Source: Ruminococcus sp.
GTDB taxonomy: Bacteria; Bacillota; Clostridia; Oscillospirales; Ruminococcaceae
DNA: 64,000 nt
Assembly: GCA_015066875.1 (NCBI GenBank)
Contig: SVNM01000002.1
Span: forward strand, 23,868-87,867
Direction of reading: 5' to 3'
How positions within the stretch are numbered: position 1 is the stretch's first letter; each line of letters starts with the position of its first letter. The notes beneath the pieces are model-generated. The model was not told where the DNA came from and did not search any database. It saw only the letters and a program-made list of their open reading frames with translations. The position numbers and the translations under genes are program-made. Below, in pieces: positions 22,432 through 31,230 of this stretch.

Positions 22432-24384
22432 ATGTTTAAAAAGGTTCAGCTGAAGCTTTTTGCAATTATTACAAGCATACTTCTTGCTGTCTTTATCGCT
22501 CTGCTTGCTTCTATAAATCTTATTATGGAAGCCGTTATGCAAAGACAGTCTATCGTTGTGCTCAGACAGATCGCTTCAAGCATAGAATACGACGAGAAGA
22601 CCTCTTCGTTTACTTATTTTCCTGAACACAATGAGCCTCCCAAACCCGATGATAGAATTCCCGTTCAGGAGACTACAGATAATACTACTCAGCAGAATAC
22701 TCAGGGCAATACAGGAAGCAGTACTGCTCCCTCGGAAAATCCCACTACAGGCACACAGCCCGGTACAAGCAACACTGCTCCCACCGAGCCTTCAACTCAG
22801 CAGACCACTTCTGCTACAGAACAGACTACAGAGCCAACACAGGATACAACAGTTGCTCCCGAAGAGCCCGCTACTCCGCCGTTTGAACAAGACGAGCCGT
22901 TTCCACCGCCTATGCGTCCCGAATGGCCGGAACAGTTGCCTACCGACGAAAATCAGCAGAGACCCGAATTTCCCTGGGAGGACGACGACAAAAACAATAA
23001 CAACAATAATAATAACAACCACTGGAATGAGCACGATTACGACGAAAATTACGACAAGTACTGGCGTGATGACGGCTATTATTACTACCCTATGCCCGAT
23101 CAGAGCATTAACTCAGATGAGGCCTGCAACGACATTTACTGTCCCTACTGCAGTGAAGGACTTTACAAGGATTGTCCCGAATATGAGTATAACACAACTC
23201 CTACAGGCGCTGTTTTCGATGAGGATAACATCTCACAGCAGTCAGCTGTAGGCAGTCCTTCCGTGCTTAACGGCTTTACCGTAAGCAAGGGCAATAACAC
23301 CGTATCAGTTCCCGTACAGAGCACTCCCCACAAAATCGTCTATATGGCAGATTCCGTTGATATGAGAAATCCCGCTCCTGTGCCGAAATCTCTCGGCTCT
23401 ATCGACTTCTTTGTTATTATGGCCGATCAGAACGGAAATTTCCTTGCCTCGCTCAACAACGATACTCTCAGCAGTGACACCGCCCAATCCTACATAAGCG
23501 CTATTATGGGGGAAAAGGCTTCAAGCGGTATGCTCAATTCATATCAGTTCTGCAGTCTCGAAAAGGACAACGGCACAATTATGGTTTTCACCGATAAAAC
23601 TGCCGAAATGGATATGCTCAAACAGCTCACCCGAACTACTATCCTTATCGGAGCAGTAAGCTTTGTGCTCCTTTCGCTGATCGCTTTCTTCCTTTCAAAG
23701 AAGAGTATTCAGCCTATCAAGGAAGCTTTTGAGAAGCAGAAGCAGTTTGTATCCGACGCAAGCCACGAGCTGAAAACTCCTCTTACTATCATTTCCGCAA
23801 ACGCAGACGTTCTTTCAGACGAAATCGGAAGCAACAAGTGGCTTACCTATATCAAGGCTCAGACAGAGCGTATGAATATCCTTGTTAACGACCTGCTTAA
23901 TCTTACACGTCTTGAAAACAATACCGCAGACTTTATCTGTAGCGACTTTGATTTAAGCAAGGCTGTGGAGAATACCGCACTCCCCTTTGAGTGTCAGGCT
24001 TTCGAAACAGGCAAGAAGTTCGTTATCGACGTTCAGGAAGGACTCAGCCTTAACGGAAGCGAGCGTCACGTAAAACAGATGGTTGCCATTTTCATCGATA
24101 ACGCTCTGAAATATTCCGACGAAAACGGAACAGTAAGCGTTACTCTTACCTCAAGCGGAGATAAAAAGCTACTCTCTGTATTCAATACGGGACAGGGACT
24201 CAGATCAGGCGAAGAGGATAAAATCTTCGAGCGTTTCTACCGAAGCGACGACTCACGTGCACGTGCTACAGGCGGTTACGGTCTCGGTCTTGCCATAGCA
24301 AAATCAATCATCGACAAGCACAGGTTCAAGGTTAATATCGAAAACCACGAGGGTGAAAGCATCTGCTTTAACATTCTTATGTAA
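22432..24384 (+). CDS. Sensor histidine kinase with long Pro/Thr/Asn-rich ectodomain
   Basis: A 650-residue membrane kinase. Helices at about 7-30 and 401-422 bracket an unusually long extracellular part. That part has a Thr/Pro/Gln-rich linker (about 70-150), an Asn run of nine (about 188-196) and a Cys-bearing stretch at about 232-247 (ACNDIYCPYCSEGLYKDC). A cytoplasmic HisKA domain (SDASHELKTPLTII, His about 446) and HATPase_c domain (IFIDNALKYSDENG; GGYGLGLAIAKSI) follow. It would phosphorylate the preceding regulator. The ectodomain matches no sensor family I know; Cys4 metal binding is possible. Confidence 0.9.
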   Translation: MFKKVQLKLFAIITSILLAVFIALLASINLIMEAVMQRQSIVVLRQIASSIEYDEKTSSFTYFPEHNEPPKPDDRIPVQETTDNTTQQNTQGNTGSSTAPSENPTTGTQPGTSNTAPTEPSTQQTTSATEQTTEPTQDTTVAPEEPATPPFEQDEPFPPPMRPEWPEQLPTDENQQRPEFPWEDDDKNNNNNNNNNHWNEHDYDENYDKYWRDDGYYYYPMPDQSINSDEACNDIYCPYCSEGLYKDCPEYEYNTTPTGAVFDEDNISQQSAVGSPSVLNGFTVSKGNNTVSVPVQSTPHKIVYMADSVDMRNPAPVPKSLGSIDFFVIMADQNGNFLASLNNDTLSSDTAQSYISAIMGEKASSGMLNSYQFCSLEKDNGTIMVFTDKTAEMDMLKQLTRTTILIGAVSFVLLSLIAFFLSKKSIQPIKEAFEKQKQFVSDASHELKTPLTIISANADVLSDEIGSNKWLTYIKAQTERMNILVNDLLNLTRLENNTADFICSDFDLSKAVENTALPFECQAFETGKKFVIDVQEGLSLNGSERHVKQMVAIFIDNALKYSDENGTVSVTLTSSGDKKLLSVFNTGQGLRSGEEDKIFERFYRSDDSRARATGGYGLGLAIAKSIIDKHRFKVNIENHEGESICFNILM

Positions 24385-24389
24385 GACGA

Positions 24390-24413
24390 TTCCCCTGAGT
24401 TTTTTCAGGGGAA
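24390..24413 (+). terminator. Hairpin after the histidine kinase
   Basis: TTCCCCTGA / TCAGGGGAA with loop GTTTTT, followed by a weak T-rich tract. It may only partly terminate before the next gene, whose start is 24 bp further on. Confidence 0.6.
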
Positions 24414-24436
24414 TTGCTCTTTCTGAAGGAGGATTT

Positions 24437-24907
24437 ATGGATACAAAAACTATTATAGCTCTATTCTGCTCGGTTATAGCCACGATTATTGCATATTTCG
24501 TTCTCGATACGGCTTTTCCGCGTGCATCTCTGCCCGTATCAATCGTTTTCGGACTTTTTTTCTATGTTATACTCTACCCTGTTCTGTGGATTTCAGAGAA
24601 AAAACGTGCGCAGAAGGTCGCTCAGGCAGAAGCTCATCTTCCCGATGACGTGATCTGCATAACAGATGGCAACGTAATCTACGACCATTGCGTGAAAAAC
24701 TGCCGTCTTTACCTCTACAGCAACGAGCTTCTCTTCCTTTGTCTTGATGACAATCCCGTTTCTCTCAACAGGATTTCCGTCTGCAATATCGCTTTCTGCT
24801 CAGGCGAGGGCAACTCTCTCAATATACATATGAAAAACAGCGAGGTTATCTGTGTAAGCTCTGCCGAAGCTCAGAAGCTTCACAGCGCTCTGGAATTGCT
24901 GTTATAA
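24437..24907 (+). CDS. Small membrane protein with cytoplasmic PH-like domain
   Basis: A 156-residue protein, not recognised by name. Two membrane helices at about 4-22 and 31-51 are followed by a soluble ~100-residue region of alternating beta strands (VIYDHCVKNCRLYLYSNELL) resembling a GRAM/PH-like fold. Start ATG at 24437 follows AAGGAGG; the longer in-frame start lies inside the kinase gene. It is probably the third gene of the two-component operon. Its terminator holds foldback element copy 2. Confidence 0.68.
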   Translation: MDTKTIIALFCSVIATIIAYFVLDTAFPRASLPVSIVFGLFFYVILYPVLWISEKKRAQKVAQAEAHLPDDVICITDGNVIYDHCVKNCRLYLYSNELLFLCLDDNPVSLNRISVCNIAFCSGEGNSLNIHMKNSEVICVSSAEAQKLHSALELLL

Positions 24908-24910
24908 AAT

Positions 24911-25279
24911 AAGGACTGCTGTTAAGGGTACTGTCTATACGGAAGTATTATGCGTATTTAGTGGGGGAACCTTTCTGAAGAAAGTTTGTGCCTGACAGGC
25001 ACCCGTCCCCTCTGTCAGCTTCGCTGACATCTCCCCACACTGTGGGGAGTCACCCACACCCCCTACAAAGACTTTTGAGTCTAATTTAAGCCCCATAGGG
25101 TACACACGGAGAAATAATTAAATTTCTTCTTTACTTGGTGTGTGTACCCTATGGGGCTTAAATTAAAACTTGAAAGTTTTAGGAAAGGAGTTTGAGGGAT
25201 AACCCTTTTTCAAAAGGGTTTCCCTCAATAATTCACGTAAATACTTCTATATGGACAGCCCCCTTAGCGGTCCTTTTTT
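24911..25279 (+). repeat. Foldback element copy 2, nested in a terminator
   Basis: Outer stem AAGGACTGCT (24911-24920) pairs with AGCGGTCCTT (25266-25275), then a T run; GTTAAGGG continues pairing with CCCTT. Inner arms match copy 4 closely (GAAGTATTATGCGTATTTAG against GTAAATACTTC). The core holds GTGGGGG, CTTTCTGAAGAAAG, a GC-rich module (24988-25055), GACTTTTGAGTC, and the long palindrome AATTTAAGCCCCATAGGG.. with its complement (25140-25165). AAAACTTGAAAGTTTT and CCCTTTTTCAAAAGGG complete it. It separates convergent genes and has no coding content. Confidence 0.9.
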
Positions 25280-25282
25280 CTT

Positions 25283-25729
25283 TTATTGAAGCACGTGAGT
25301 TGCCCAGTAAATCATTCCGTAAATTACTGACGCAGAGCAACCGTAGAGTATCACAGGTCCTGCAATGGTGAAGATTTTAGCACCCACGCCGGTAATCAGT
25401 CCCTCAGACTGAGCTTCTATAGCTGATGAGCTTATGGCATTGGAAAAGCCTGTTATAGGCACCAATGTTCCTGCTCCCGCGTGTTTGGCAAGCTTTTCGT
25501 AGAGTCCCAGCCCCGTGAAAAGCGAGCTTAATCCCACAAGAATAATCGACGTCCACGCAGAAGCCGAATTCTGTTCAGCTCCCAGCTTTTCAAAGAAAAT
25601 CATAAGAAGCTGTCCCAGTGTGCATATTGCTCCGCCCACAAGAAAAGCCACAGGAATATTCACCTTTGAATTTGATTTAGGCGAAGCCTTTTTTGTCATT
25701 TCGCTGTACATTTCAGGTGTTACATTCAT
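25283..25729 (-). CDS. spoVAC: Stage V sporulation protein AC
   Basis: A 148-residue SpoVAC, a spore inner-membrane protein needed for dipicolinic acid uptake and release. Diagnostic motifs: VAFLVGGAICTLGQLLMIFF, LTGLGLYEKL-like segment (FTGLGLYEKLAKHAGAGTLV), VPITGFSNAISSSAIEAQSE, and GAKIFTIAGPVILYG. Five hydrophobic segments are visible. Start ATG at 25729 follows GGAGGCGGTAAA; the longer frame runs through a terminator and is rejected. SpoVAD and SpoVAE, which normally follow, are absent here. Confidence 0.92.
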   Translation of the reverse strand: MNVTPEMYSEMTKKASPKSNSKVNIPVAFLVGGAICTLGQLLMIFFEKLGAEQNSASAWTSIILVGLSSLFTGLGLYEKLAKHAGAGTLVPITGFSNAISSSAIEAQSEGLITGVGAKIFTIAGPVILYGCSASVIYGMIYWATHVLQ

Positions 25730-25775
25730 TTTACCGCCTCCGCAGTTATTTTCTGCCACGCAAGCGGATTTATTC

Positions 25776-25896
25776 AAAAAAATAGCAGAGCCGTAAGCTC
25801 TGCTTTTCCAGAAAAATAAAACAAAATAAATATGTGTAGAACAAAAGAAAGGAGACAACAAAACGAGTGTTTAATACATAAAGAGTATTTAACACT
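25776..25896 (-). ncRNA. Candidate small RNA (or attenuated leader) upstream of spoVAC
   Basis: Promoter at 25931-25903. The predicted start (about 25896) coincides with a 12-bp hairpin (AGTGTTAAATAC / GTATTTAACACT, one mismatch). A C/U-rich unpaired stretch containing GTCTCCTTTCTTTTG follows, then the terminator AGCAGAG CTTACGG CTCTGCT with T7. The C/U stretch is complementary to ribosome sites of the form GAAAGGAG. Transcripts reading through would continue into spoVAC, so this could instead be its leader. Confidence 0.5.
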
Positions 25897-25902
25897 ACAG
25901 TT

Positions 25903-25931
25903 ATTATACATAATTTCGCGATTCAAGTCAA
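25903..25931 (-). promoter_or_regulatory. Sigma-A-like promoter upstream of the spoVAC region
   Basis: Minus strand TTGACT, 17-bp spacer, TATAAT (25908-25903). Confidence 0.8.
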
Positions 25932-26222
25932 GCCAAATCAACAAAATTTTACCGCTTTTCATAAATTTCTGTCGTTTTGTACAATTATTCCCAAGGCTTT
26001 TTTCCTATTATATACAATTAATTGCATCGTTTTTGCTTTTTCGCATAGCTTTAATTAATGTGCTTAATTATTGCAAAACACCCTATATCTTCCTTTTCTC
26101 TGTAAGTACTTACTAATAAACAAATTTATGTACCGCCTGACGGGGAATATACGTGATTTTTTACAAAAAAGGTATTTACAAAACATTTGATTTGTGTTAT
26201 TATAATAGGTGAAGTTATGTGC

Positions 26223-26273
26223 GTCCTGTTATGCCGTTTATCCGCTCTTTATGAACGTCTGTGGCACAAGGAC
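26223..26273 (+). promoter_or_regulatory. Possible structured leader of nifJ
   Basis: The ~110-base leader between TATAAT (26201-26206) and nifJ can pair GTCC (26223-26226) with GGAC (26270-26273) and TGCC (26232-26235) with GGCA (26263-26266). The best -35 (TTTACA at 26175) has a long 20-bp spacer. No known riboswitch was recognised. Confidence 0.3.
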
Positions 26274-26315
26274 TCTATATAACCCCTAATCAAATTTTTT
26301 AGGAGGATTTTTCCA

Positions 26316-29300
26316 ATGGCAATCAAAAGAAAAATGAAAACCATGGATGGTAACAACGCAGCTGCTTGGGCTTCATATCCCTTTACTGACCTTGCTGCTA
26401 TTTACCCCATCACACCTTCTTCAGTTATGGCTGAAGTTACTGACCAGTGGTCTGCTAAGAACAAGAAGAACCTGTTCGGCGATCCCGTTACTGTTGTAGA
26501 GATGCAGTCTGAGGCCGGTGCTGCAGGTACTGTTCACGGCTCTATCTCAGCAGGTGCTCTTACTACTACTTACACTGCTTCACAGGGACTTCTCCTTATG
26601 ATCCCTAATATGTACAAGATCGCAGGCGAGCTCGTTCCTAACGTAATTCACGTTTCTGCAAGATGCGTTTCTTCACACGCTCTTAACATCTTCGGCGATC
26701 ACTCTGATATCTACGCTTGCCGTCAGACAGGTTACGCTATGCTCTGTTCTTCTAACCCCCAGGAGGTTATGGATCTCGGTGCTGTTGCTCACCTTTCTAC
26801 TATCAAGGGTAGGGTTCCTTTCCTTCACTTCTTCGACGGTTTCCGTACATCACACGAAATCCAGAAGATCGAAACATGGGCTGATGAGGATCTTAAGTCA
26901 CTCATCGATATGGACGCTGTAAAGGCTTTCAGAGACAACGCTCTTAATCCTGAGCACCCTGTTCTCCGTGGTACAGCTCAGAACCCCGACATCTTCTTCC
27001 AGGCTCGTGAGGCTTGCAATAAGTACTATGATGCTCTTCCTGCTGTTGTTGAAGACTATATGAACAAGGTTAACGACCTTATCGGTACTGACTACAAGCT
27101 CTTCAACTACTACGGTGCTACTGATGCAGAGCACGTTATCATCGCTATGGGTTCTGTTAACGATACTATCGAAGAGACTATCGATTACCTCAACGCTAAC
27201 GGCGGTAAGTACGGTCTCGTTAAGGTTCGTCTCTACAGACCTTTCGTTGCTGATAAGCTCGTTGAAGCTATCCCCGACAGCGTAAAGAGAATTTCTGTTC
27301 TCGACAGAACAAAGGAGCCCGGCTCACTCGGCGAGCCTCTCTACCTCGACGTTGTTGCTGCTCTTAAGGATACTAAGTTCAATAATACTCCTGTATTCTC
27401 AGGCAGATACGGTCTCGGTTCTAAGGACACTGTTCCCGCTCAGATCGTTGCTGTATTCAAGAACGAGACAAAGAAGAGATTTACTATCGGTATCAAGGAC
27501 GATGTTACTAACCTTTCACTCGACCTTGGCGAAAACCCCGATACTGCTCCTGCAGGCACTACTGCTTGTAAGTTCTGGGGTCTCGGTTCAGACGGTACTG
27601 TTGGTGCTAACAAGAACTCTATCAAGATCATCGGCGACCACACAGACCTCTACGCTCAGGCTTACTTTGCATATGACTCAAAGAAGTCAGGCGGTGTAAC
27701 AATCTCACACCTCCGTTTCGGTAAGACACCTATCAAGTCAACTTACCTTATCAACAAGGCTGACTTCGTTGCTTGTCACAACCAGAGCTATATCGACAAG
27801 TACGATATGGTTTCAGATATCAAGCCCGGCGGTACTTTCCTCCTCAATACAATCTGGGATATGGAAGGTCTTGAGGCTAATCTCCCCGGCCAGGTTAAGA
27901 GATATCTCGCTAAGAATAATATCAATTTCTATACTATCGATGGCGTTAAGCTCGGTAAGGAAACAGGTATGGGCACAAGAATCAACACAATTCTCCAGTC
28001 TGCTTTCTTCAAGCTCGCTAACATCATTCCCTTTGAGGACGCTCTCAAGTACATGAAGGACGCTGCTGAGGCTTCTTACAGCAAGAAGGGTCAGGATATC
28101 GTTGAAAAGAACTGGAATGCTATCGACGCCGGTCACCAGAACATCGTTAAGATCGATATCCCCGCTTCATGGGCTGACGCTGAGGATACTCAGATGGGTA
28201 TGGCTGCTGTTACTAACGATAACAAGACTCTTCAGGATTACGTTAATAACATTCAGATCCCCTGCAACGCTCAGAAGGGTGATACTCTCCCCGTTTCTAC
28301 TTTCGTAGATATGGCTGACGGTACATTCCCCCAGGGCTCTGCTGCTTTCGAAAAGAGAGGTATCGCTGTTGACGTTCCTGAGTGGATTCCTGCAAATTGT
28401 ATCCAGTGTAACCAGTGTGCTTACGTTTGTCCTCACGCTGTAATCAGACCTGTTGCTCTTACAGAAGAAGAGGCTGCTAATGCTCCTGCTGACGCTAAGA
28501 TCGTTGACTTCAAGCCCGCTATGAACGGCCTTAAGTATATGATGACTGTTTCTACTCTCGATTGTACAGGCTGTGGCGTTTGTGCTAACGTTTGTCCCGC
28601 TAAGGAGAAGGCTCTCGTTATGAAGCCTATCGCTTCTCAGATGGATCAGCAGAAGGTATTTGCTTACGGTACTACTATCGACGAAAAGGCTGAGGTTGCT
28701 GCTAAGTTCAAGGCTGATACAGTTAAGGGCTCACAGTTCAGACAGCCCCTCCTCGAATTCTCAGGCGCTTGTGCAGGTTGTGGTGAAACACCTTACGCTA
28801 AGCTCGTTACTCAGCTCTTCGGTGAGAGAATGTACATCGCTAACGCTACAGGTTGTTCTTCAATCTGGGGTGGATCTGCTCCTTCAACTCCTTATACATT
28901 CAATAAGAGAGGTCAGGGTCCTGCTTGGTCTAACTCACTCTTCGAGGATAACGCTGAGTTCGGTTACGGTATGTACCTCGCTACTCAGACTCTCAGAACA
29001 AGAGTTGCTGAAAAGGTTAAGGCTCTCGGTGAAAAGGCTGAAAATGCAGACGTAAAGGCTGCTATCGCTGAGTATTTCGATACTTACAACAACGGCTCAC
29101 TCAACGGTGCTGCTACTGATAAGCTTGTTGCTGCTCTCGAAGCTTGCGGATGCGACGATGCTAAGGCTATCCTCGCTGACAAGGACTTCCTCAGCAAGAA
29201 GTCACAGTGGATCTTCGGTGGTGACGGCTGGGCTTACGATATCGGCTTCGGCGGTCTCGACCACGTTCTCGCTTCAGGTAAGAATGTAAACGTTCTCGTA

Positions 29301-29861
29301 TTCGATACTGAGGTTTACTCAAATACAGGTGGACAGGCTTCTAAGTCAACTCCTACAGGTGCTATCGCTCAGTTCGCTGCTGCTGGTAAGGCTGTTAAGA
29401 AGAAGGATCTCGCCGGCATCGCTATGAGCTATGGCTATGTTTACGTTGCTCACGTTGCTATGGGTGCTAATATGAACCAGTGTATCAAGGCATTTGCAGA
29501 GGCTGAGGCTTATGATGGTCCTTCAATCATCATCGCTTACGCTCCTTGTATCAACCACGGTATCAAGACCGGTATGGCTACTGCTCAGGCAGAAGAGAAG
29601 AAGGCTGTTGAGGCCGGATACTGGCACCTCTACAGATACAATCCTGCTCTTAAGGAAGAGGGTAAGAATCCTTTCACACTCGATTCCAAGGCTCCTAATA
29701 CTGACGAGTATAAGAACTTCCTTATGGGTGAAGTTCGTTACAATGCTCTTGCAAGACAGAATCCTGAAAGAGCTGAGGCTCTCTTCAACGACGCTGTTGA
29801 GAATGCTAAGGACAGATACGATTACCTTACAAGACTCGTTACACTTTACGGTCAGGACTAA
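26316..29861 (+). CDS. nifJ: Pyruvate:ferredoxin (flavodoxin) oxidoreductase
   Basis: An 1181-residue homodimeric PFOR that converts pyruvate and CoA to acetyl-CoA and CO2 and reduces ferredoxin, the main pyruvate exit of fermenting anaerobes. In order: pyruvate-binding domain I (IYPITPSSVMAEVTDQW), domain II, domain III, and two 4Fe-4S ferredoxin motifs (CIQCNQCAYVCPHA about 695; CTGCGVCANVCP about 750). The TPP-binding domain carries the fourth-cluster motif CAGCGETPYAKLV. Full length for the one-chain form. Start ATG at 26316 follows TAGGAGG. Codon choice is strongly biased (GCT, CTC, ATC, AAG), as expected for a very abundant enzyme. Confidence 0.97.
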   Translation: MAIKRKMKTMDGNNAAAWASYPFTDLAAIYPITPSSVMAEVTDQWSAKNKKNLFGDPVTVVEMQSEAGAAGTVHGSISAGALTTTYTASQGLLLMIPNMYKIAGELVPNVIHVSARCVSSHALNIFGDHSDIYACRQTGYAMLCSSNPQEVMDLGAVAHLSTIKGRVPFLHFFDGFRTSHEIQKIETWADEDLKSLIDMDAVKAFRDNALNPEHPVLRGTAQNPDIFFQAREACNKYYDALPAVVEDYMNKVNDLIGTDYKLFNYYGATDAEHVIIAMGSVNDTIEETIDYLNANGGKYGLVKVRLYRPFVADKLVEAIPDSVKRISVLDRTKEPGSLGEPLYLDVVAALKDTKFNNTPVFSGRYGLGSKDTVPAQIVAVFKNETKKRFTIGIKDDVTNLSLDLGENPDTAPAGTTACKFWGLGSDGTVGANKNSIKIIGDHTDLYAQAYFAYDSKKSGGVTISHLRFGKTPIKSTYLINKADFVACHNQSYIDKYDMVSDIKPGGTFLLNTIWDMEGLEANLPGQVKRYLAKNNINFYTIDGVKLGKETGMGTRINTILQSAFFKLANIIPFEDALKYMKDAAEASYSKKGQDIVEKNWNAIDAGHQNIVKIDIPASWADAEDTQMGMAAVTNDNKTLQDYVNNIQIPCNAQKGDTLPVSTFVDMADGTFPQGSAAFEKRGIAVDVPEWIPANCIQCNQCAYVCPHAVIRPVALTEEEAANAPADAKIVDFKPAMNGLKYMMTVSTLDCTGCGVCANVCPAKEKALVMKPIASQMDQQKVFAYGTTIDEKAEVAAKFKADTVKGSQFRQPLLEFSGACAGCGETPYAKLVTQLFGERMYIANATGCSSIWGGSAPSTPYTFNKRGQGPAWSNSLFEDNAEFGYGMYLATQTLRTRVAEKVKALGEKAENADVKAAIAEYFDTYNNGSLNGAATDKLVAALEACGCDDAKAILADKDFLSKKSQWIFGGDGWAYDIGFGGLDHVLASGKNVNVLVFDTEVYSNTGGQASKSTPTGAIAQFAAAGKAVKKKDLAGIAMSYGYVYVAHVAMGANMNQCIKAFAEAEAYDGPSIIIAYAPCINHGIKTGMATAQAEEKKAVEAGYWHLYRYNPALKEEGKNPFTLDSKAPNTDEYKNFLMGEVRYNALARQNPERAEALFNDAVENAKDRYDYLTRLVTLYGQD

Positions 29862-29926
29862 TTTCTCCTGATACTCAATAAAAAGTCGTTCTGCAAGGAA
29901 GGCGCAAATCCTGCAGATATGATAAG

Positions 29927-29960
29927 TCCCCGTCTCGTACAGAGGCGGGGATACTTTTTT
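29927..29960 (+). terminator. Intrinsic terminator of nifJ
   Basis: TCCCCGTCTC, loop GTACA, GAGGCGGGGA, followed by TACTTTTTT. Confidence 0.9.
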
Positions 29961-29962
29961 AT

Positions 29963-30002
29963 ATAAAAATAAGCGGTTCAAGGAGGAACTTCCCTGAACC
30001 GC
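29963..30002 (-). terminator. Terminator of the 30022-30876 lipoprotein gene
   Basis: GCGGTTCA (29973-29980) pairs with TGAACCGC (29995-30002). On the minus strand it is followed by TTATTTTTATA. A T run on the other side allows use in both directions. Confidence 0.82.
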
Positions 30003-30021
30003 ACTTTTTTCTGCTTATGAA

Positions 30022-30876
30022 TTATTCTCTTGTAAGCTCTACAACGTCGCCTGTTTCATCAGCCATTGTAAGTGTGTCGCCTGAAATTACGTAACCGCAT
30101 ACTGCAGAATCTTCGTCCATATCAGAGAACAGAGGTGAATCACCTGCAAAAATCTCAATATTCTTTCCGTCTGCTGCATATTCGCACATATCATACTCGA
30201 TAATGAATGCTGTGCCGTCAAGAACGATTGTTGTTTCTGCACCTGCCATACCGTCTGAGAACATTGCTGAAAGCTCGTCATAAAGCATTCCGCCTGTAAG
30301 AACGTACTCGCCGTCAAGTGTTGACTCGTCAGCATCGCCTGTTCTTTCCATTTCCATTACGAACATTGACTCTTCTGCAGTTGCTCCCTCAACATTTACT
30401 GAAACAACCTCGCCGTCATACTCAACAGGAATTTCAACGCCTGACATTACAAGATTCATACCCTCAAAATACATAATTGATGAGTAATCCATTGAAACGC
30501 CCATAATGCCGTCATCGTCGAAGGTGAAGCTGAAGCCCATTTCATCGCTGTACCAGTTTCCTACGAGAGCATCATCAATTGTTCCTGCTTCAACATTTGT
30601 AATGTCGTCAGGATCGATTTCAACATCAGCGGGCTCATCGGAATCTGTATCCTCTTCTGTAGGCTCTTCTTCCTCATCTTCAGTAGTTTCTTCTTCCTCT
30701 TCTTCCTCAGTTGTCTCTTCTTCGTCCTCTTCAGTCGTTTCCTCTTCATCGTCTTCCTTTTCAGAAACACTGCTTGACTTTGTATCCTCCTTATCAGACT
30801 CCTTCTTATCGCCACAGCCTGTAGCACAGACAGTCATAAGTGAAAGTGAAAGTATAAGTGCAAGTAATTTTTTCAT
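30022..30876 (-). CDS. Acidic lipoprotein of unknown function
   Basis: A 284-residue predicted lipoprotein. Signal MKKLLALILSLSLMTVCATG with lipobox Cys about residue 21. Residues about 30-95 are an extreme Glu/Asp/Thr low-complexity linker. The rest (about 100-284) looks like two lipocalin-like or META-like beta repeats: LVGNWYSDEMGFSFTFDDDG, then LDGEYVLTGG and ISGDTLTMADETGDVVELT, a pattern seen in Clostridia surface proteins. Start ATG at 30876 follows GGAGGG. No neighbour suggests its role. Confidence 0.75.
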   Translation of the reverse strand: MKKLLALILSLSLMTVCATGCGDKKESDKEDTKSSSVSEKEDDEEETTEEDEEETTEEEEEEETTEDEEEEPTEEDTDSDEPADVEIDPDDITNVEAGTIDDALVGNWYSDEMGFSFTFDDDGIMGVSMDYSSIMYFEGMNLVMSGVEIPVEYDGEVVSVNVEGATAEESMFVMEMERTGDADESTLDGEYVLTGGMLYDELSAMFSDGMAGAETTIVLDGTAFIIEYDMCEYAADGKNIEIFAGDSPLFSDMDEDSAVCGYVISGDTLTMADETGDVVELTRE

Positions 30877-30910
30877 ATATGTAACCCTCCATAATTATTT
30901 TTACTCCGTC

Positions 30911-30939
30911 ATTATAGCACGATTAGTTATATTTTTCAA
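30911..30939 (-). promoter_or_regulatory. Sigma-A promoter of the acidic lipoprotein gene
   Basis: Minus strand TTGAAA, 17-bp spacer, TATAAT (30916-30911). Confidence 0.83.
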
Positions 30940-31089
30940 GCATAATTTTTCTGTGATATTTATTCATTATGCAAAACAGAGCCTTTATTGTTGATTTTTG
31001 ACATTAATCACACTGCTTTTTAGTTGCTTTTCACTAAAATTTCTTTTTTACAGGTCACATAATTCTACAGCAGGCTTTCAGCGGAATTA

Positions 31090-31118
31090 TTGACTTTACA
31101 CTGTTTTAATGCTAAAAT
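31090..31118 (+). promoter_or_regulatory. Sigma-A promoter of the riboswitch-ATPase unit
   Basis: TTGACT (31090-31095), 17-bp spacer, TAAAAT (31113-31118), immediately before the riboswitch aptamer. Confidence 0.82.
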
Positions 31119-31228
31119 ATAGGTAATAAAGGGGAGTAGCTTTACTGCGGATTTTCTGCAGAGTGTCCGTTTCGTCAATACACGCAGTCATCGGAGACTG
31201 TCGGGCGGACAGAGGTTTTTGCCTTAAG
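31119..31228 (+). ncRNA. yybP-ykoY (manganese) riboswitch aptamer
   Basis: The class signature AAAGGGGAGTAGC is at 31128-31140 and the second conserved loop TCAATAC at 31175-31181. GTCCG (31165-31169) pairs with CGGAC (31206-31210), and CAGTC/GACTG forms the distal hairpin. This class binds Mn2+ and usually switches on Mn exporters. It lies between a promoter and a terminator ahead of a P-type ATPase, a known target type. Identified by motif reading, not by a covariance search. Confidence 0.88.
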
Positions 31229-31230
31229 CA

